A stretch of 64,000 nt of DNA from Actinoplanes solisilvae (GTDB lineage: Bacteria; Actinomycetota; Actinomycetes; Mycobacteriales; Micromonosporaceae): positions 1 through 64,000 of the forward strand of contig NZ_RJAC01000011.1 in assembly GCF_003999975.1 (NCBI RefSeq). Direction: 5' to 3'. Shown one piece after another: positions 40,936 to 49,393 of this stretch. A model generated the notes under the pieces. The model saw only the letters and a list, made by a program, of their open reading frames with translations, was not told the origin of the DNA and made no database searches. Position 1 is the first letter of the stretch. Each line of letters begins with the position of its first letter. The position numbers and the translations under genes are program-made.

Positions 40936-43065
40936 CTAGTCGGGAACCGCCGACCAAGCCTGGTGGCGCTGGCCGTTGCCCGTCTGCAGGACGAGCACGC
41001 GGTGCGCGCCGAAACGCTGTTCGCCCACGCCGGCCACGAGATCGCCCGTGGTGCGCAGGGTGAAGCCGTAGACGGAGGCCTGCAGCGTCCAGCGGGCCGC
41101 GTCGCCGCCGCACGCGACCTGCACCAGCGGGGCGCCCGCGACCGCCTTCCCGTCGAGCGCGCCGACGCACTTGCCGGTCGCCCGCGAGACCATCGTGTAC
41201 GTGTTGCGGCCGGCCGGCACGAGCTTCCACTGCTGCTGGGCGTCGTCGTCGGTGCCGCTGAGCGTCAGCGGCGTGCCGGTCGCCGCGCGGGCCGCGTAGA
41301 GGTCGGCCGCCCCGCCGGTCAGCGCGTTGGTCAGGGTGAACCACGAGTTCTGCGCGGGCCGGGCGGCCGGCGCGGTCTCGGCCGCGGCGCGGGCCGCGTA
41401 TTTCGGACCCGACTTCACGACCACCTGGTATTTCGCGTCGGGCTTCAGACCGATCAGGCGGGCCCGCGTGGCCTTGGTCGTGGCGACCGGCTGCCCGCCG
41501 ACCCAGACCTGGTACGTCGCCTGGGCCGAAGCCGCGCTCCAGGTGAGCCGCACCGAACTGCTCGTCGCGTCGCGCACCTCGAGGACCGCCTGAACGGGAT
41601 CGGCCGGGGCCGCCACCGTCTCGCGCGGCGGGCCGGGCGTCGACGAAGTGACCGGGGCGCTGGGCTCCTCGACGGGCGGCGTCTCGCCGGGGATGACCGA
41701 GGGGGACGGCGGGGCGTCACCCGAGTCGGTCAGCGGCGGCGCGGTGTCGCCGCTGGTGCTCGGCGTCGGATCGGCCGGGGTGCTGGCGCTGGGGACCGGG
41801 TCGGGGGCGGGGCCGCCGGCGTCCGGGATGTCGTCGCCGCCGTCGCTGCGCAGCAGGAACTCGCTGCGCGCCACGTTCCAGTTCTCGTCGAGATAGCTGC
41901 CCGGCTTCGGGTTGGTGCTGAAGTAGTCGTCGTGACCGCAGTCGAGCCGGGTCTCGTGCTTCTTCGGGCACGCCGTTCGCACGGGCTTGCCGGAGCGGTC
42001 GGGCCCGCAGAGCAGGTCGTGGTCGTCGAGGCAGCCGCCCGCGCCGCTCGAGTTGGGCGAGCCGATCAGCGTCGCGCCCAGCGAGTGGGTCAGCTCGTGG
42101 GCCGCCATCGCCGAGCTCCAGCAGCCGGCGTCGACCCGGGCGTACGAGGGTCCGCCGTTGTTGCGGTTGCCCAGGCCCGGGCGCCGGTCGGCCACGTAGG
42201 TCGCGATGCCGCAGTACACATTGGCATCCGCGAAGATCAGGTACTTACGGTCGGTGCGGTTGTAGCCGAGCGTGCGCAGAGCGTCGATGTTGCCGGCGAA
42301 CGAGGACAGCTTGCCCCCGGGCAGCTCCACCTCGGACACGTCGACCCGGCACTGCGGGGTGGTCACGAAGCGCACGTGACGGGAGCCGCCGGTCTCGCCC
42401 GCGCTCTCGTCGAAGATCTGGTCGACCCCGGACGACCACAAGCGGATCGAGCCGAGGAAGTCGGTGTAGCGGCTCGGAGCACCGGCCGCGTGCAGGTAGA
42501 GCACCTGCACGCGCTTGCCCGAGCGGCCGTCGCCCTCGCAGGCCACGTCGTGCGCGCCCATGATGAAGTCGGCCTCGCCGGGCGCCGCGTCGGGCACCAG
42601 GGCCGGGGCGTCGGCGGTCAGCGCGCTGCCGCCCTCGTCGCGGGCGATCTCGGCGTCGGCCGGCACGTCGGTTGCGCTCTCGCGGGCCGGCTGCTGGGGC
42701 TCGGGTGCCTTGGCCGTGACCGGGGTGACGTCCTGGCGCACCTTGAGCCCGGCCGGAGCCTCGTCGGGGCCGTGCGAGCAGGTCACGTCGTCGAGCTCGT
42801 AGGAGCCGGCGCAGAGCGTGCCCGCCTTGGCGGCCTTGAGTCCCTGATAGACCAGGCCCTCGTCCGGCTTGTCCTTGGGCAGGGACGACAGGGCCAGGTT
42901 GTGCGAGTCGGGACGGTCGGCCACCACGTTCTCGACCACGCTCGGGCCGACGACGCCGCCCACGCCGAGCAGCGCCAGGCCGAGCGCGACCGGCAGCAGC
43001 CGGTGCGGCTTCGACGAGACGGCACGCCGGTGCCCACGCAGGACCGGCCGGCGGTGCGTGGACAA
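40936..43065 (-). CDS. Secreted zinc metalloprotease with fibronectin-III and ricin-lectin-like domains
   Basis: A 709-residue protein. An N-terminal membrane/signal helix (LLPVALGLALLGVGG) precedes a reprolysin-like protease domain with AAHELTHSLGA (HExxHxxG) and many Cys. A Pro/Ser/Thr-rich linker, a fibronectin-III domain (VRLTWSAASAQATYQVWVGG) and a ricin-type beta-trefoil (QQQWKLVPAG...GKCVGALDG) follow. Likely secreted or anchored, degrading extracellular polymers. TTG 43065 is chosen because AAGGAG lies 5 nt upstream. Confidence 0.82.
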   Translation of the reverse strand: MSTHRRPVLRGHRRAVSSKPHRLLPVALGLALLGVGGVVGPSVVENVVADRPDSHNLALSSLPKDKPDEGLVYQGLKAAKAGTLCAGSYELDDVTCSHGPDEAPAGLKVRQDVTPVTAKAPEPQQPARESATDVPADAEIARDEGGSALTADAPALVPDAAPGEADFIMGAHDVACEGDGRSGKRVQVLYLHAAGAPSRYTDFLGSIRLWSSGVDQIFDESAGETGGSRHVRFVTTPQCRVDVSEVELPGGKLSSFAGNIDALRTLGYNRTDRKYLIFADANVYCGIATYVADRRPGLGNRNNGGPSYARVDAGCWSSAMAAHELTHSLGATLIGSPNSSGAGGCLDDHDLLCGPDRSGKPVRTACPKKHETRLDCGHDDYFSTNPKPGSYLDENWNVARSEFLLRSDGGDDIPDAGGPAPDPVPSASTPADPTPSTSGDTAPPLTDSGDAPPSPSVIPGETPPVEEPSAPVTSSTPGPPRETVAAPADPVQAVLEVRDATSSSVRLTWSAASAQATYQVWVGGQPVATTKATRARLIGLKPDAKYQVVVKSGPKYAARAAAETAPAARPAQNSWFTLTNALTGGAADLYAARAATGTPLTLSGTDDDAQQQWKLVPAGRNTYTMVSRATGKCVGALDGKAVAGAPLVQVACGGDAARWTLQASVYGFTLRTTGDLVAGVGEQRFGAHRVLVLQTGNGQRHQAWSAVPD

Positions 43066-43178
43066 GGCCTCTCCTTGCTGGGCGGGAGCGCGATGGGCGG
43101 GAGAACTCCGAACATTGCCAGCCCGGTCCCGGGAGCGGAACGCCTTTAATGCAGATCTAAGCAAGAGCTCGGTCCGCT

Positions 43179-44573
43179 TCACTCGGAACGGGCGGGGCGG
43201 CTGCCACGCTCCCGGGCCAGGCGGCCGACGAGCCCGAAACGGCTGGCCTGTTTGGGTGCCGCCTCGGCGTCGGCGAACAGCATGACCACGCTCGCGCCGC
43301 CCATCGCGGCCCGGTCGAGGCTGACCGAGCCACCCGCGGACAGCGCCGCGCGGCGGGCGATGTCGAGCCCGAGCCCGGTGGAACCCTGGTTGCTCTGGCC
43401 ACGCTGCATCGCTTTCTCAGGATCTCCGATGCCGGGGCCGGCGTCGTCGACCCGGACCGCGACCCAACCGTCGCGCCGGGAGATGCCCACCTCGAACGCC
43501 GTGCCCTGGGGGGTGTAGCGGAATACATTACCCAGGATCGCGTCCAGGGCGGCAGCGAGTTCCGCCCGGGCGACCGGCACCGGGATGCGCAACTGGGCGC
43601 CGACCACCCGGTAGGGACGGTTCTGGTCGCCGGCCAGCGCCGACCAGAACGTCATGCGTTCGCGCACGACCTCGCTGGCGTCGCAGACCCCCGTCTCGGG
43701 CGCCGCCGCGACCTGGGCCGCGACCGCCTGGCGGGTGGTGTTGATGAGCTCGTTGACCTCGCCCTCGAGGGTGACGATGGCCTGCCGGATGCGCCGGATG
43801 CCGCGACGGCGGTCGATCTCGTCGGCGCTCAGGTCGATGATCTGGGTGTCGTCCGGGTCGAGTTGCTCGGCGTCCAGCCGCAGCGCGGTCAACGGGGTGC
43901 GCAGCCGGTGCGACAGGTCGGCGACCATCTCGCGCTCGCTGGTGCGCGAGGTCACCAGGCGGTCGGCCATGCGGTTGAAGGCGTACCCGGCCTCGGCCAG
44001 CTCGCGCGGACCGGAAGGCTGGATGCGCACGCCGAGGTCGCCGCCGCCGACGGCCATCGCCGCCTGCACCAGGTTGCGGGCCGAGTTCACCGCGCCCCGG
44101 GCCAACCGGTCGACCACCACGACGCTGCCCGCGACCAGCACGAACGCGATGCCGAGGAGCAGCCACCAGTCGCCCCCGGAACCCTCGGAGAGCTCGCCCT
44201 CGGGCACGAAGACCTCGATCACCGACGTACGCCCCGACGCCGTGACCGGTTCGAGCCGGACGACTCCACCGGCGACGTCAGCCGTGATCGTCGAACCGCT
44301 GGACGCGGCGTGCTGCACCTCGTCGCCGGGAGCACGGCCGCCGGCCGTCTCGCCCGGCGGATGCACCTTGACCCGCTCGCCCGCGACGGCGGCCAGGCCC
44401 TTGGCGCTCGCACCGGCCGTGATCGCGCCGGCCACCCGGGCACTGTGCCGCTCGGCGGCCACGAGCGCCTGGGCGCGGTGGTCGCTGCGCAGCTGCAGGC
44501 CGAGCGGGATGAGGAAGGCGAGAGCGGCGACGGCGGTGGTCGCGGCGGTGATGTAGGCCAGGCGGCCTCTCAG
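43179..44573 (-). CDS. OmpR-partner sensor histidine kinase
   Basis: About 464 residues. Two membrane helices flank an extracytoplasmic sensor of ~130 residues, then come HAMP, HisKA (ADLSHRLRTPLTALRLDAEQ, His acceptor) and HATPase (GNVFRYTPQ, DDAGPGIGD, STGLGLDIARRA). The start is unclear: in this frame the only choices near the regulator stop are a CTG at 44573 (CTGA overlap) or an ATG about 140 bp inside the regulator gene. Partner of the regulator at 44570-45259. Confidence 0.8.
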   Translation of the reverse strand: MRGRLAYITAATTAVAALAFLIPLGLQLRSDHRAQALVAAERHSARVAGAITAGASAKGLAAVAGERVKVHPPGETAGGRAPGDEVQHAASSGSTITADVAGGVVRLEPVTASGRTSVIEVFVPEGELSEGSGGDWWLLLGIAFVLVAGSVVVVDRLARGAVNSARNLVQAAMAVGGGDLGVRIQPSGPRELAEAGYAFNRMADRLVTSRTSEREMVADLSHRLRTPLTALRLDAEQLDPDDTQIIDLSADEIDRRRGIRRIRQAIVTLEGEVNELINTTRQAVAAQVAAAPETGVCDASEVVRERMTFWSALAGDQNRPYRVVGAQLRIPVPVARAELAAALDAILGNVFRYTPQGTAFEVGISRRDGWVAVRVDDAGPGIGDPEKAMQRGQSNQGSTGLGLDIARRAALSAGGSVSLDRAAMGGASVVMLFADAEAAPKQASRFGLVGRLARERGSRPARSE

Positions 44574-45259
44574 TCCGGCGCCACCAACCGGAATCCGACC
44601 CCCCGCACGGTGCGCAGGTAGCGGGGCTTCGCCGCGGACTCGCCCAGCTTCCGGCGTAGCCAGTACAGATGGACGTCGATTGTTTGATCCTCGCCGACCG
44701 ATGGCTGTCGCCATACCTCCTCCAACAGCTCGCGACGGGACACCACCCGGCCGGGGCGGGCGGCCAGGTAAGCCAGCAGGTCGAACTCCTTGCGAGTCAG
44801 CGCGAGCGTTTGATCGGCAAGGGTGGCACTGCGTTCGCCGACGTCGACACGCAGCTCGCCGACCTCGTGCACGGCGGGCTGGGCGGCGCGGCTGGCCCGC
44901 CCGACGCGGCGCAGCACGGTGGCTATGCGCGCGTCGAGGTGGGCGCCGGTGAACGGTTTGACCATGTAGTCGTCGGCGCCGGCCCGCAGCAGGCGGACGA
45001 CGGTCTGCTCGTCGTCGCGCGCGGTGGCGATGATGATCGGGACGTCGGTGATGCCGCGCAGCATGCGCAGGGCGTCGGAGCCGTCCAGGTCGGGCAGGCC
45101 GAGATCGAGCACGACGAGATCGGGCGTCTCGGCGGCGACACGACGCAACGCGTCCAGCGCCGTGCCGACGGCGTGCACGGCATGCCCCCGGTCGGCGAGC
45201 GAGCGGAGCATGGCGCCGCGCACGACGTGATCGTCTTCGACGAGCAACACCGTGGCCAT
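44570..45259 (-). CDS. OmpR/PhoB-family response regulator
   Basis: A 229-residue regulator. The receiver has acidic EDD (8-10), Asp52 (VVLDLGLPDLDG), Thr/Ala switch and Lys in DDYMVKPF. The C-terminal winged helix reads LTRKEFDLLAYLAARPGRVVSRRELLEEVW and TIDVHLYWLRRKLGE. It is transcribed with the kinase that follows. Start ATG 45259 lacks a clear ribosome binding site. Confidence 0.9.
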   Translation of the reverse strand: MATVLLVEDDHVVRGAMLRSLADRGHAVHAVGTALDALRRVAAETPDLVVLDLGLPDLDGSDALRMLRGITDVPIIIATARDDEQTVVRLLRAGADDYMVKPFTGAHLDARIATVLRRVGRASRAAQPAVHEVGELRVDVGERSATLADQTLALTRKEFDLLAYLAARPGRVVSRRELLEEVWRQPSVGEDQTIDVHLYWLRRKLGESAAKPRYLRTVRGVGFRLVAPD

Positions 45260-45370
45260 GCGAAGAAGGTACTGGGTCAGACACGCAGGGCCTAACCGGT
45301 GATTCAGGGACACCTTTCGATCACGTACCGTAACTGCCTTTAGTCCGGACAGGGGCGGTGGGCGGGGCGG

Positions 45371-45389
45371 TCGGATGGTTACCATCCGA
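45371..45389. promoter_or_regulatory. Palindrome just upstream of ADP-ribosylglycohydrolase start
   Basis: TCGGATGGTTACCATCCGA has perfect 8-bp arms around TTA and ends 7 nt before the ATG at 45397. It could be a repressor operator or an RNA hairpin that masks the start. It lies in the gap shared with the divergent regulator gene. Confidence 0.6.
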
Positions 45390-45396
45390 TGTGCCG

Positions 45397-46272
45397 ATGT
45401 CGTTCATTCTTTTTCCCGGTACGCGCCTGGCGCTGGCGCTCGAGAGCCTGGCGGGCCTGAGCGTCGGCGACGCGCTGGGCGCGCAGCACTTCGTTGCTCG
45501 GGTCGACACCACCGACCCGCCGCCGGCGCCCTGGCCCTGGACCGACGACACCGAAGAAGCGTGCTGCCTGGTGGCGGCGCTGGGCGAGGGCGACTTCGAT
45601 CGGGACGGGTTCGCCGACCGGCTGGGCCGCCACCACGACCCCTACCGCGGCTACGGCCCGGGCGCGGTCGTGATGTTGCGCGAGATCCGCGAGGGGCTGC
45701 CGTGGCCGATCGCGGCGGCGGCCGCCTTCGACGGGCAGGGTTCGGCCGGCAACGGCGCCGCCATGCGGGCCGCCCCGCTGGGCGCCTGGCACGCCGACTC
45801 CCTCGCGCACGCGGCCGCCCAGGGGGCCCGCGCGGCCGAGGTCACCCACGCCCACCCCGAGGGCATCGCCGGGGGAGTGGCGGTCACGGTGGCCGCGGCG
45901 GTGGCGACGGCCGGGCGGCTCGACGGGCACCGGCCCGCGCTGCTGCGGACGGTGGCCGCGCACACTCCCGAGGGACACGTGCGCGACGGCCTGATTCGGG
46001 CCGGCCGGCTGCGCGATGTGGGCGAGGCGGCGTACGAGCTGGGTAACGGCGCCCGGGCGATGGCGCGCGACACCGTGCCGTTCGCCGTCTGGGTCGCCGA
46101 CCGGTTCCTCGACGACTATCCGGCCGCGATCGCGGCGTGCCTGCGCGCGGGCGGCGACGTCGACACCACCTGTGCCATCGCCGGGGGCATCGTGGCGGCG
46201 TACACGGGCCTGGCCGGGATCCCGGAGGACTGGCTGGCCGCGCGCGAGCCGCTGCCGAAGTGGCTGGGCTAG
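45397..46272 (+). CDS. ADP-ribosylglycohydrolase (DraG/ARH family)
   Basis: A 291-residue protein. SVGDALGAQ, PWPWTDDTEEACCLV (DDT metal site) and GGDVDTTCAIAGGIVAAYTG (DxDT/S site) are the three ARH signatures that bind two Mg/Mn ions. It removes ADP-ribose from protein, nucleic acid or a small molecule; the target is unknown. ATG 45397 is preferred to a GTG two codons upstream. Confidence 0.88.
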   Translation: MSFILFPGTRLALALESLAGLSVGDALGAQHFVARVDTTDPPPAPWPWTDDTEEACCLVAALGEGDFDRDGFADRLGRHHDPYRGYGPGAVVMLREIREGLPWPIAAAAAFDGQGSAGNGAAMRAAPLGAWHADSLAHAAAQGARAAEVTHAHPEGIAGGVAVTVAAAVATAGRLDGHRPALLRTVAAHTPEGHVRDGLIRAGRLRDVGEAAYELGNGARAMARDTVPFAVWVADRFLDDYPAAIAACLRAGGDVDTTCAIAGGIVAAYTGLAGIPEDWLAAREPLPKWLG

Positions 46273-46362
46273 GTCTTCGGCCCGGCACCATTCCGAAACA
46301 GGCCTGGGTGTGATGTCCAGCCAGGTCCTCAAGTGGGTGGCGGGCGCGCCGATTCTGCTTTC

Positions 46363-47544
46363 ATGCCCAGGGCCAACAGTCTCTTCGTCGTCGCCGGTCT
46401 CGCTGTCGTGGCCGCGTGGTCGGTGCTGCACCAGAGTTGGAGCGGCACGGCCCAGGCCGTCGTCGTCGCCGCCGTCCTGTTAGTCGTGGTGCGCCTGCTG
46501 GCCGGCCGCGACGCCGACCTGCGCGCGCTGCGCCGGGCGGTCTCGCGCGAGCAGGTGCTCAGCGAGCTCGGCACCGCGCTGATCACCACCACCGACGTGG
46601 CCGACGTGCACCGCCTCGCCGTGGGGGCGGCCGGCACCCTGCTGGCCGACTGCCCCGGCGCCCGGGCGACCATGATCGGGCTGGACGCCGGCGCGTTCAA
46701 GGTCACCGAGGCGGCCGGTGCGCACGCCGACGCGATCGTGGGCCGCTCGGTGCCGGCCACCGAGGCACCCGCGGGCCTGATCAGCCGGCTGCTCGCCGGG
46801 GAGATCGTCGTCGTGCGCGACCTGGCCGCGCTCGGCTACCCCGACCTGGAGCCCGAGGTCGACCGGCCGTACACGCTGATGCCTCTGACCAACGGTGACC
46901 GGTTCTTCGGCGTCCTGTCGGTCAGCGCCCAGGACGACCTGCCGGACGAGGTTCTTCAGTCGTTGCGGGCGTTGTGGGCCCAGGTGGCGCCGGCGCTGGC
47001 GAGCTCGGCGCTGACCGCCGAGCTGACCGAGCGGGCGACGCGCGACCCGCTGACCGGCCTCGGCAACCGCGCGATGCTGCGGGAGCGGCTGGCTGCCGCC
47101 CTGGCCCGGGCCGGGCGCAGCGGGCGGCCGGTCGGTGCGCTGATGCTCGACCTCAACGGCTTCAAGCAGGTCAACGACGCGCACGGGCACAACGTGGGCG
47201 ACCAGCTGCTGCAGGTGGCCGCCGAGCGGCTGCACACCTGCGTGCGCGAGGGCGACACGGTCGGGCGGCTCGGCGGCGACGAGTTCGTGGTCTTCACCGA
47301 GAACGTGTCCTCGGCCCGCGACGCGCTGCTGGTCGCCGAGCGGATCGTGACGGCCCTCGACGAGCCGATCAACATCGGCGCTCGCCGGCTGCGCACCCCG
47401 GCCAGCGTCGGCGTGGCGCTCTCGCACGTGGGCGCCTCGAACCTGGACGAGCTGCTGCGGCTGGCCGACGCCGCGATGTACCAGGCCAAGCGGCGCGGCG
47501 GCGGCATCCACCTGCACGGAGCGGCCCAGCGTCAGCCGGCGTGA
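46363..47544 (+). CDS. GAF-GGDEF diguanylate cyclase
   Basis: A 393-residue protein. A membrane N terminus (about two helices) precedes a GAF-like domain (residues ~65-215) and a GGDEF domain with intact active site RLGGDEFVVF and an upstream REGD matching the RxxD inhibitory I-site. It should make cyclic di-GMP and be product-inhibited. No EAL domain. A tnpB element sits immediately after its stop. Confidence 0.9.
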   Translation: MPRANSLFVVAGLAVVAAWSVLHQSWSGTAQAVVVAAVLLVVVRLLAGRDADLRALRRAVSREQVLSELGTALITTTDVADVHRLAVGAAGTLLADCPGARATMIGLDAGAFKVTEAAGAHADAIVGRSVPATEAPAGLISRLLAGEIVVVRDLAALGYPDLEPEVDRPYTLMPLTNGDRFFGVLSVSAQDDLPDEVLQSLRALWAQVAPALASSALTAELTERATRDPLTGLGNRAMLRERLAAALARAGRSGRPVGALMLDLNGFKQVNDAHGHNVGDQLLQVAAERLHTCVREGDTVGRLGGDEFVVFTENVSSARDALLVAERIVTALDEPINIGARRLRTPASVGVALSHVGASNLDELLRLADAAMYQAKRRGGGIHLHGAAQRQPA

Positions 47545-48866
47545 TCGAAATGCGTAGCGCACGGACCAAGCTCCAGTTGTCGGTCAGCTCGCCAGCTTCT
47601 GTGGTGGGTAGCGGTACCCAGTTATGTCCGTGATTCTGCGATCGAACAGCATTATCGTGTTCGGGGCGATCTGCCGGGCGGTGTGGAACACGGGCTTGGA
47701 GCAGCGCCGCGAATATCGGCGGCGTGGTGCGTGGATCAATTATGTTGATCAGGCCCGGCAGTTGGCCGAGGCGAAAAAAGACCCTCTCTGCGGATGGCTG
47801 ACCATCGCGCCGTCGCACATCCTCCAGCAGACCTTGCGGGACTTGGAGAGAGCGTGCAAGACCCACGGCACGTGGAAGGTCCGCTGGCGTTCGAAGGCCA
47901 GGACTGCACCCTCGTTCCGGTTTCCGGACCCGAAGCAGATCCGGGTCGAACGGCTCAATCGCCGCTGGGGACGGGTGCTTCTGCCGAAGCTCGGCTGGGT
48001 GCGGTTCCGCTGGACCCGGCCGCTGGGCGGGGCGATCCGTAACGCCACTGTCGTGCGCGACGGTGGTCGCTGGTATGTCGCGTTCTGCGTCGAGGATGGG
48101 GTCGCCGAGGTTCCTCCGAATGGAAAATCCGCGGTCGGGGTCGATCTGGGTGTGGCCGTTGCGGTGGCGACCAGCGACGGCGTCATGCATGACCGGGAGT
48201 TCGTCACCGCAGGCGAGCAGCGCCGGATGCGGCGGTTGCAGCAGCGTCTGGCCCGGTCCCGGCGGGTCCACGGCCGCGCTCGGCAGTCGAAGCGCCGTGA
48301 CGCCGTACGCGCCCAGATGGGCCGGCTCCACGCCCGCATACGTGCCCGGCGCACGGACTTCGCCGCACAGACTGCCCACTACCTGACGACTGAGCACGGC
48401 TTGGTCGTCGTCGAGGACCTGCGTGTCACGAACATCACCCGCTCGGCAAGGGGCACCGCCGAGCAGCCAGGTGTCAACGTTCGGCAGAAGGCCGGCCTGA
48501 ACCGGGCCGTCCTGAACAAGGGATGGGGTGGGTTCCTGCTCGCCCTGGATCATGCGGCGCGCTGTCACGGCGCGACTGTGGTCAAGGTCAATCCTGCCTA
48601 CACGTCTCAGCGGTGCTCCCGCTGCGGCCATGTGGATGCGAAGTCCCGTAAGAGCCAAGCGGGGTTCGTGTGCGTCGGCTGCGGCTATCGGGACAACGCG
48701 GACGTGAACGCGGCGAAGAACATCCTCGCGGCCGGACTGGCCGTGACCGGGCGTGGAGGCCTTGCCGTTGGGCGGCCGTTGAAGCGCCAACCACCCGGAC
48801 GGCTCGTGGCGTGAACGCGCCTCAGCAGTGGGAATCCCCGGCTTTGGACGCGGGGAGGAAGTCAAT
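47545..48866 (+). mobile_element. Lone-tnpB insertion element (IS1341/IS605-type)
   Basis: It carries only tnpB, no tnpA. The right end is the typical hairpin CCCCGgctttggacgCGGGG (48836-48855) followed by AGGAAGTCAA. The left end is not defined; it lies somewhere between the GGDEF stop (47544) and the tnpB start. The insertion did not visibly damage its neighbours. Confidence 0.7.
47624..48814 (+). CDS. tnpB: TnpB RNA-guided nuclease / OrfB transposon protein
   Basis: A 396-residue protein with a full catalytic set: RuvC-I Asp in AVGVDLGVAVAVATSDG, RuvC-II Glu in LVVVEDLRV, a zinc ribbon CSRCG...CVGCG, and RuvC-III Asp in NADVNAAKNI. TnpB proteins are omega-RNA-guided DNA nucleases that help keep IS200/IS605 elements in place. 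The first ~15 residues differ from usual starts, so the N terminus may be slightly truncated. The guide RNA should lie at the gene's 3' end and right end. Confidence 0.92.
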   Translation: MSVILRSNSIIVFGAICRAVWNTGLEQRREYRRRGAWINYVDQARQLAEAKKDPLCGWLTIAPSHILQQTLRDLERACKTHGTWKVRWRSKARTAPSFRFPDPKQIRVERLNRRWGRVLLPKLGWVRFRWTRPLGGAIRNATVVRDGGRWYVAFCVEDGVAEVPPNGKSAVGVDLGVAVAVATSDGVMHDREFVTAGEQRRMRRLQQRLARSRRVHGRARQSKRRDAVRAQMGRLHARIRARRTDFAAQTAHYLTTEHGLVVVEDLRVTNITRSARGTAEQPGVNVRQKAGLNRAVLNKGWGGFLLALDHAARCHGATVVKVNPAYTSQRCSRCGHVDAKSRKSQAGFVCVGCGYRDNADVNAAKNILAAGLAVTGRGGLAVGRPLKRQPPGRLVA

Positions 48867-48871
48867 AGGCT
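48843..48871 (+). promoter_or_regulatory. HIT-gene promoter overlapping the tnpB element right end
   Basis: TTTGGA (48843-48848) and TAGGCT (48866-48871) are spaced 17 bp. The -10 ends 6 nt before the GTG at 48878, so the mRNA is probably leaderless. The -35-like hexamer lies in the loop of the element's right-end hairpin. Confidence 0.45.
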
Positions 48872-48877
48872 TCGCGT

Positions 48878-49393
48878 GTGACCGGAGAACCCGACAGCCT
48901 GGAACGGCTGTGGACGCCGCACCGATTGACCTACGTCACCGGCGAGGAGAGGCCCGAGGGGTACGAGGAACCGGCCGGTTGCCCCTTCTGCCTCGCGCCC
49001 GCCGTCGACAGCCTGGTCGTCGCGCGCGGCGAGCTGGTCTTCGCGGTGCTCAACCTCTATCCCTACAACCCGGGCCACCTGATGGTCTGCCCCTACCGGC
49101 ACGTCGCCGACTACACCGATCTCACCGAGGACGAGACGGTCGAGGTCGCGGCCTTCACGCGTACGGCGATGCGCGTGATCCGGTCGGTGAGCAGCCCGCA
49201 CGGCTTCAACCTGGGCATGAACCAGGGTGCGGTGGCCGGCGCCGGCATCGCCGCCCACCTGCACCAGCACGTGGTGCCCCGGTGGGGCGGCGACGCCAAC
49301 TTCATGTCGGTGGTGAGCCGCACGAAGGTGTTGCCTCAGCTGCTCGACGACACCCGCCGACTGCTGATCAAGGCCTGGCCGTCTCCTTCTTGA
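48878..49393 (+). CDS. HIT-domain protein, Ap4A phosphorylase type
   Basis: A 171-residue protein. The HIT motif AAHLHQHVVPRW gives the histidine triad and GCPFCLA a Cys pair. Position next to pgsA and the PIM genes matches M. tuberculosis Rv2613c, a diadenosine-tetraphosphate phosphorylase. It is convergent with the EF-G2 gene (26-bp overlap). Confidence 0.85.
   Translation: MTGEPDSLERLWTPHRLTYVTGEERPEGYEEPAGCPFCLAPAVDSLVVARGELVFAVLNLYPYNPGHLMVCPYRHVADYTDLTEDETVEVAAFTRTAMRVIRSVSSPHGFNLGMNQGAVAGAGIAAHLHQHVVPRWGGDANFMSVVSRTKVLPQLLDDTRRLLIKAWPSPS

Noticed and set aside
40963..43149. 728-codon plus-strand frame opposite the metalloprotease
   Set aside because: No motifs; the minus strand holds HExxHxxG and a strong ribosome binding site.
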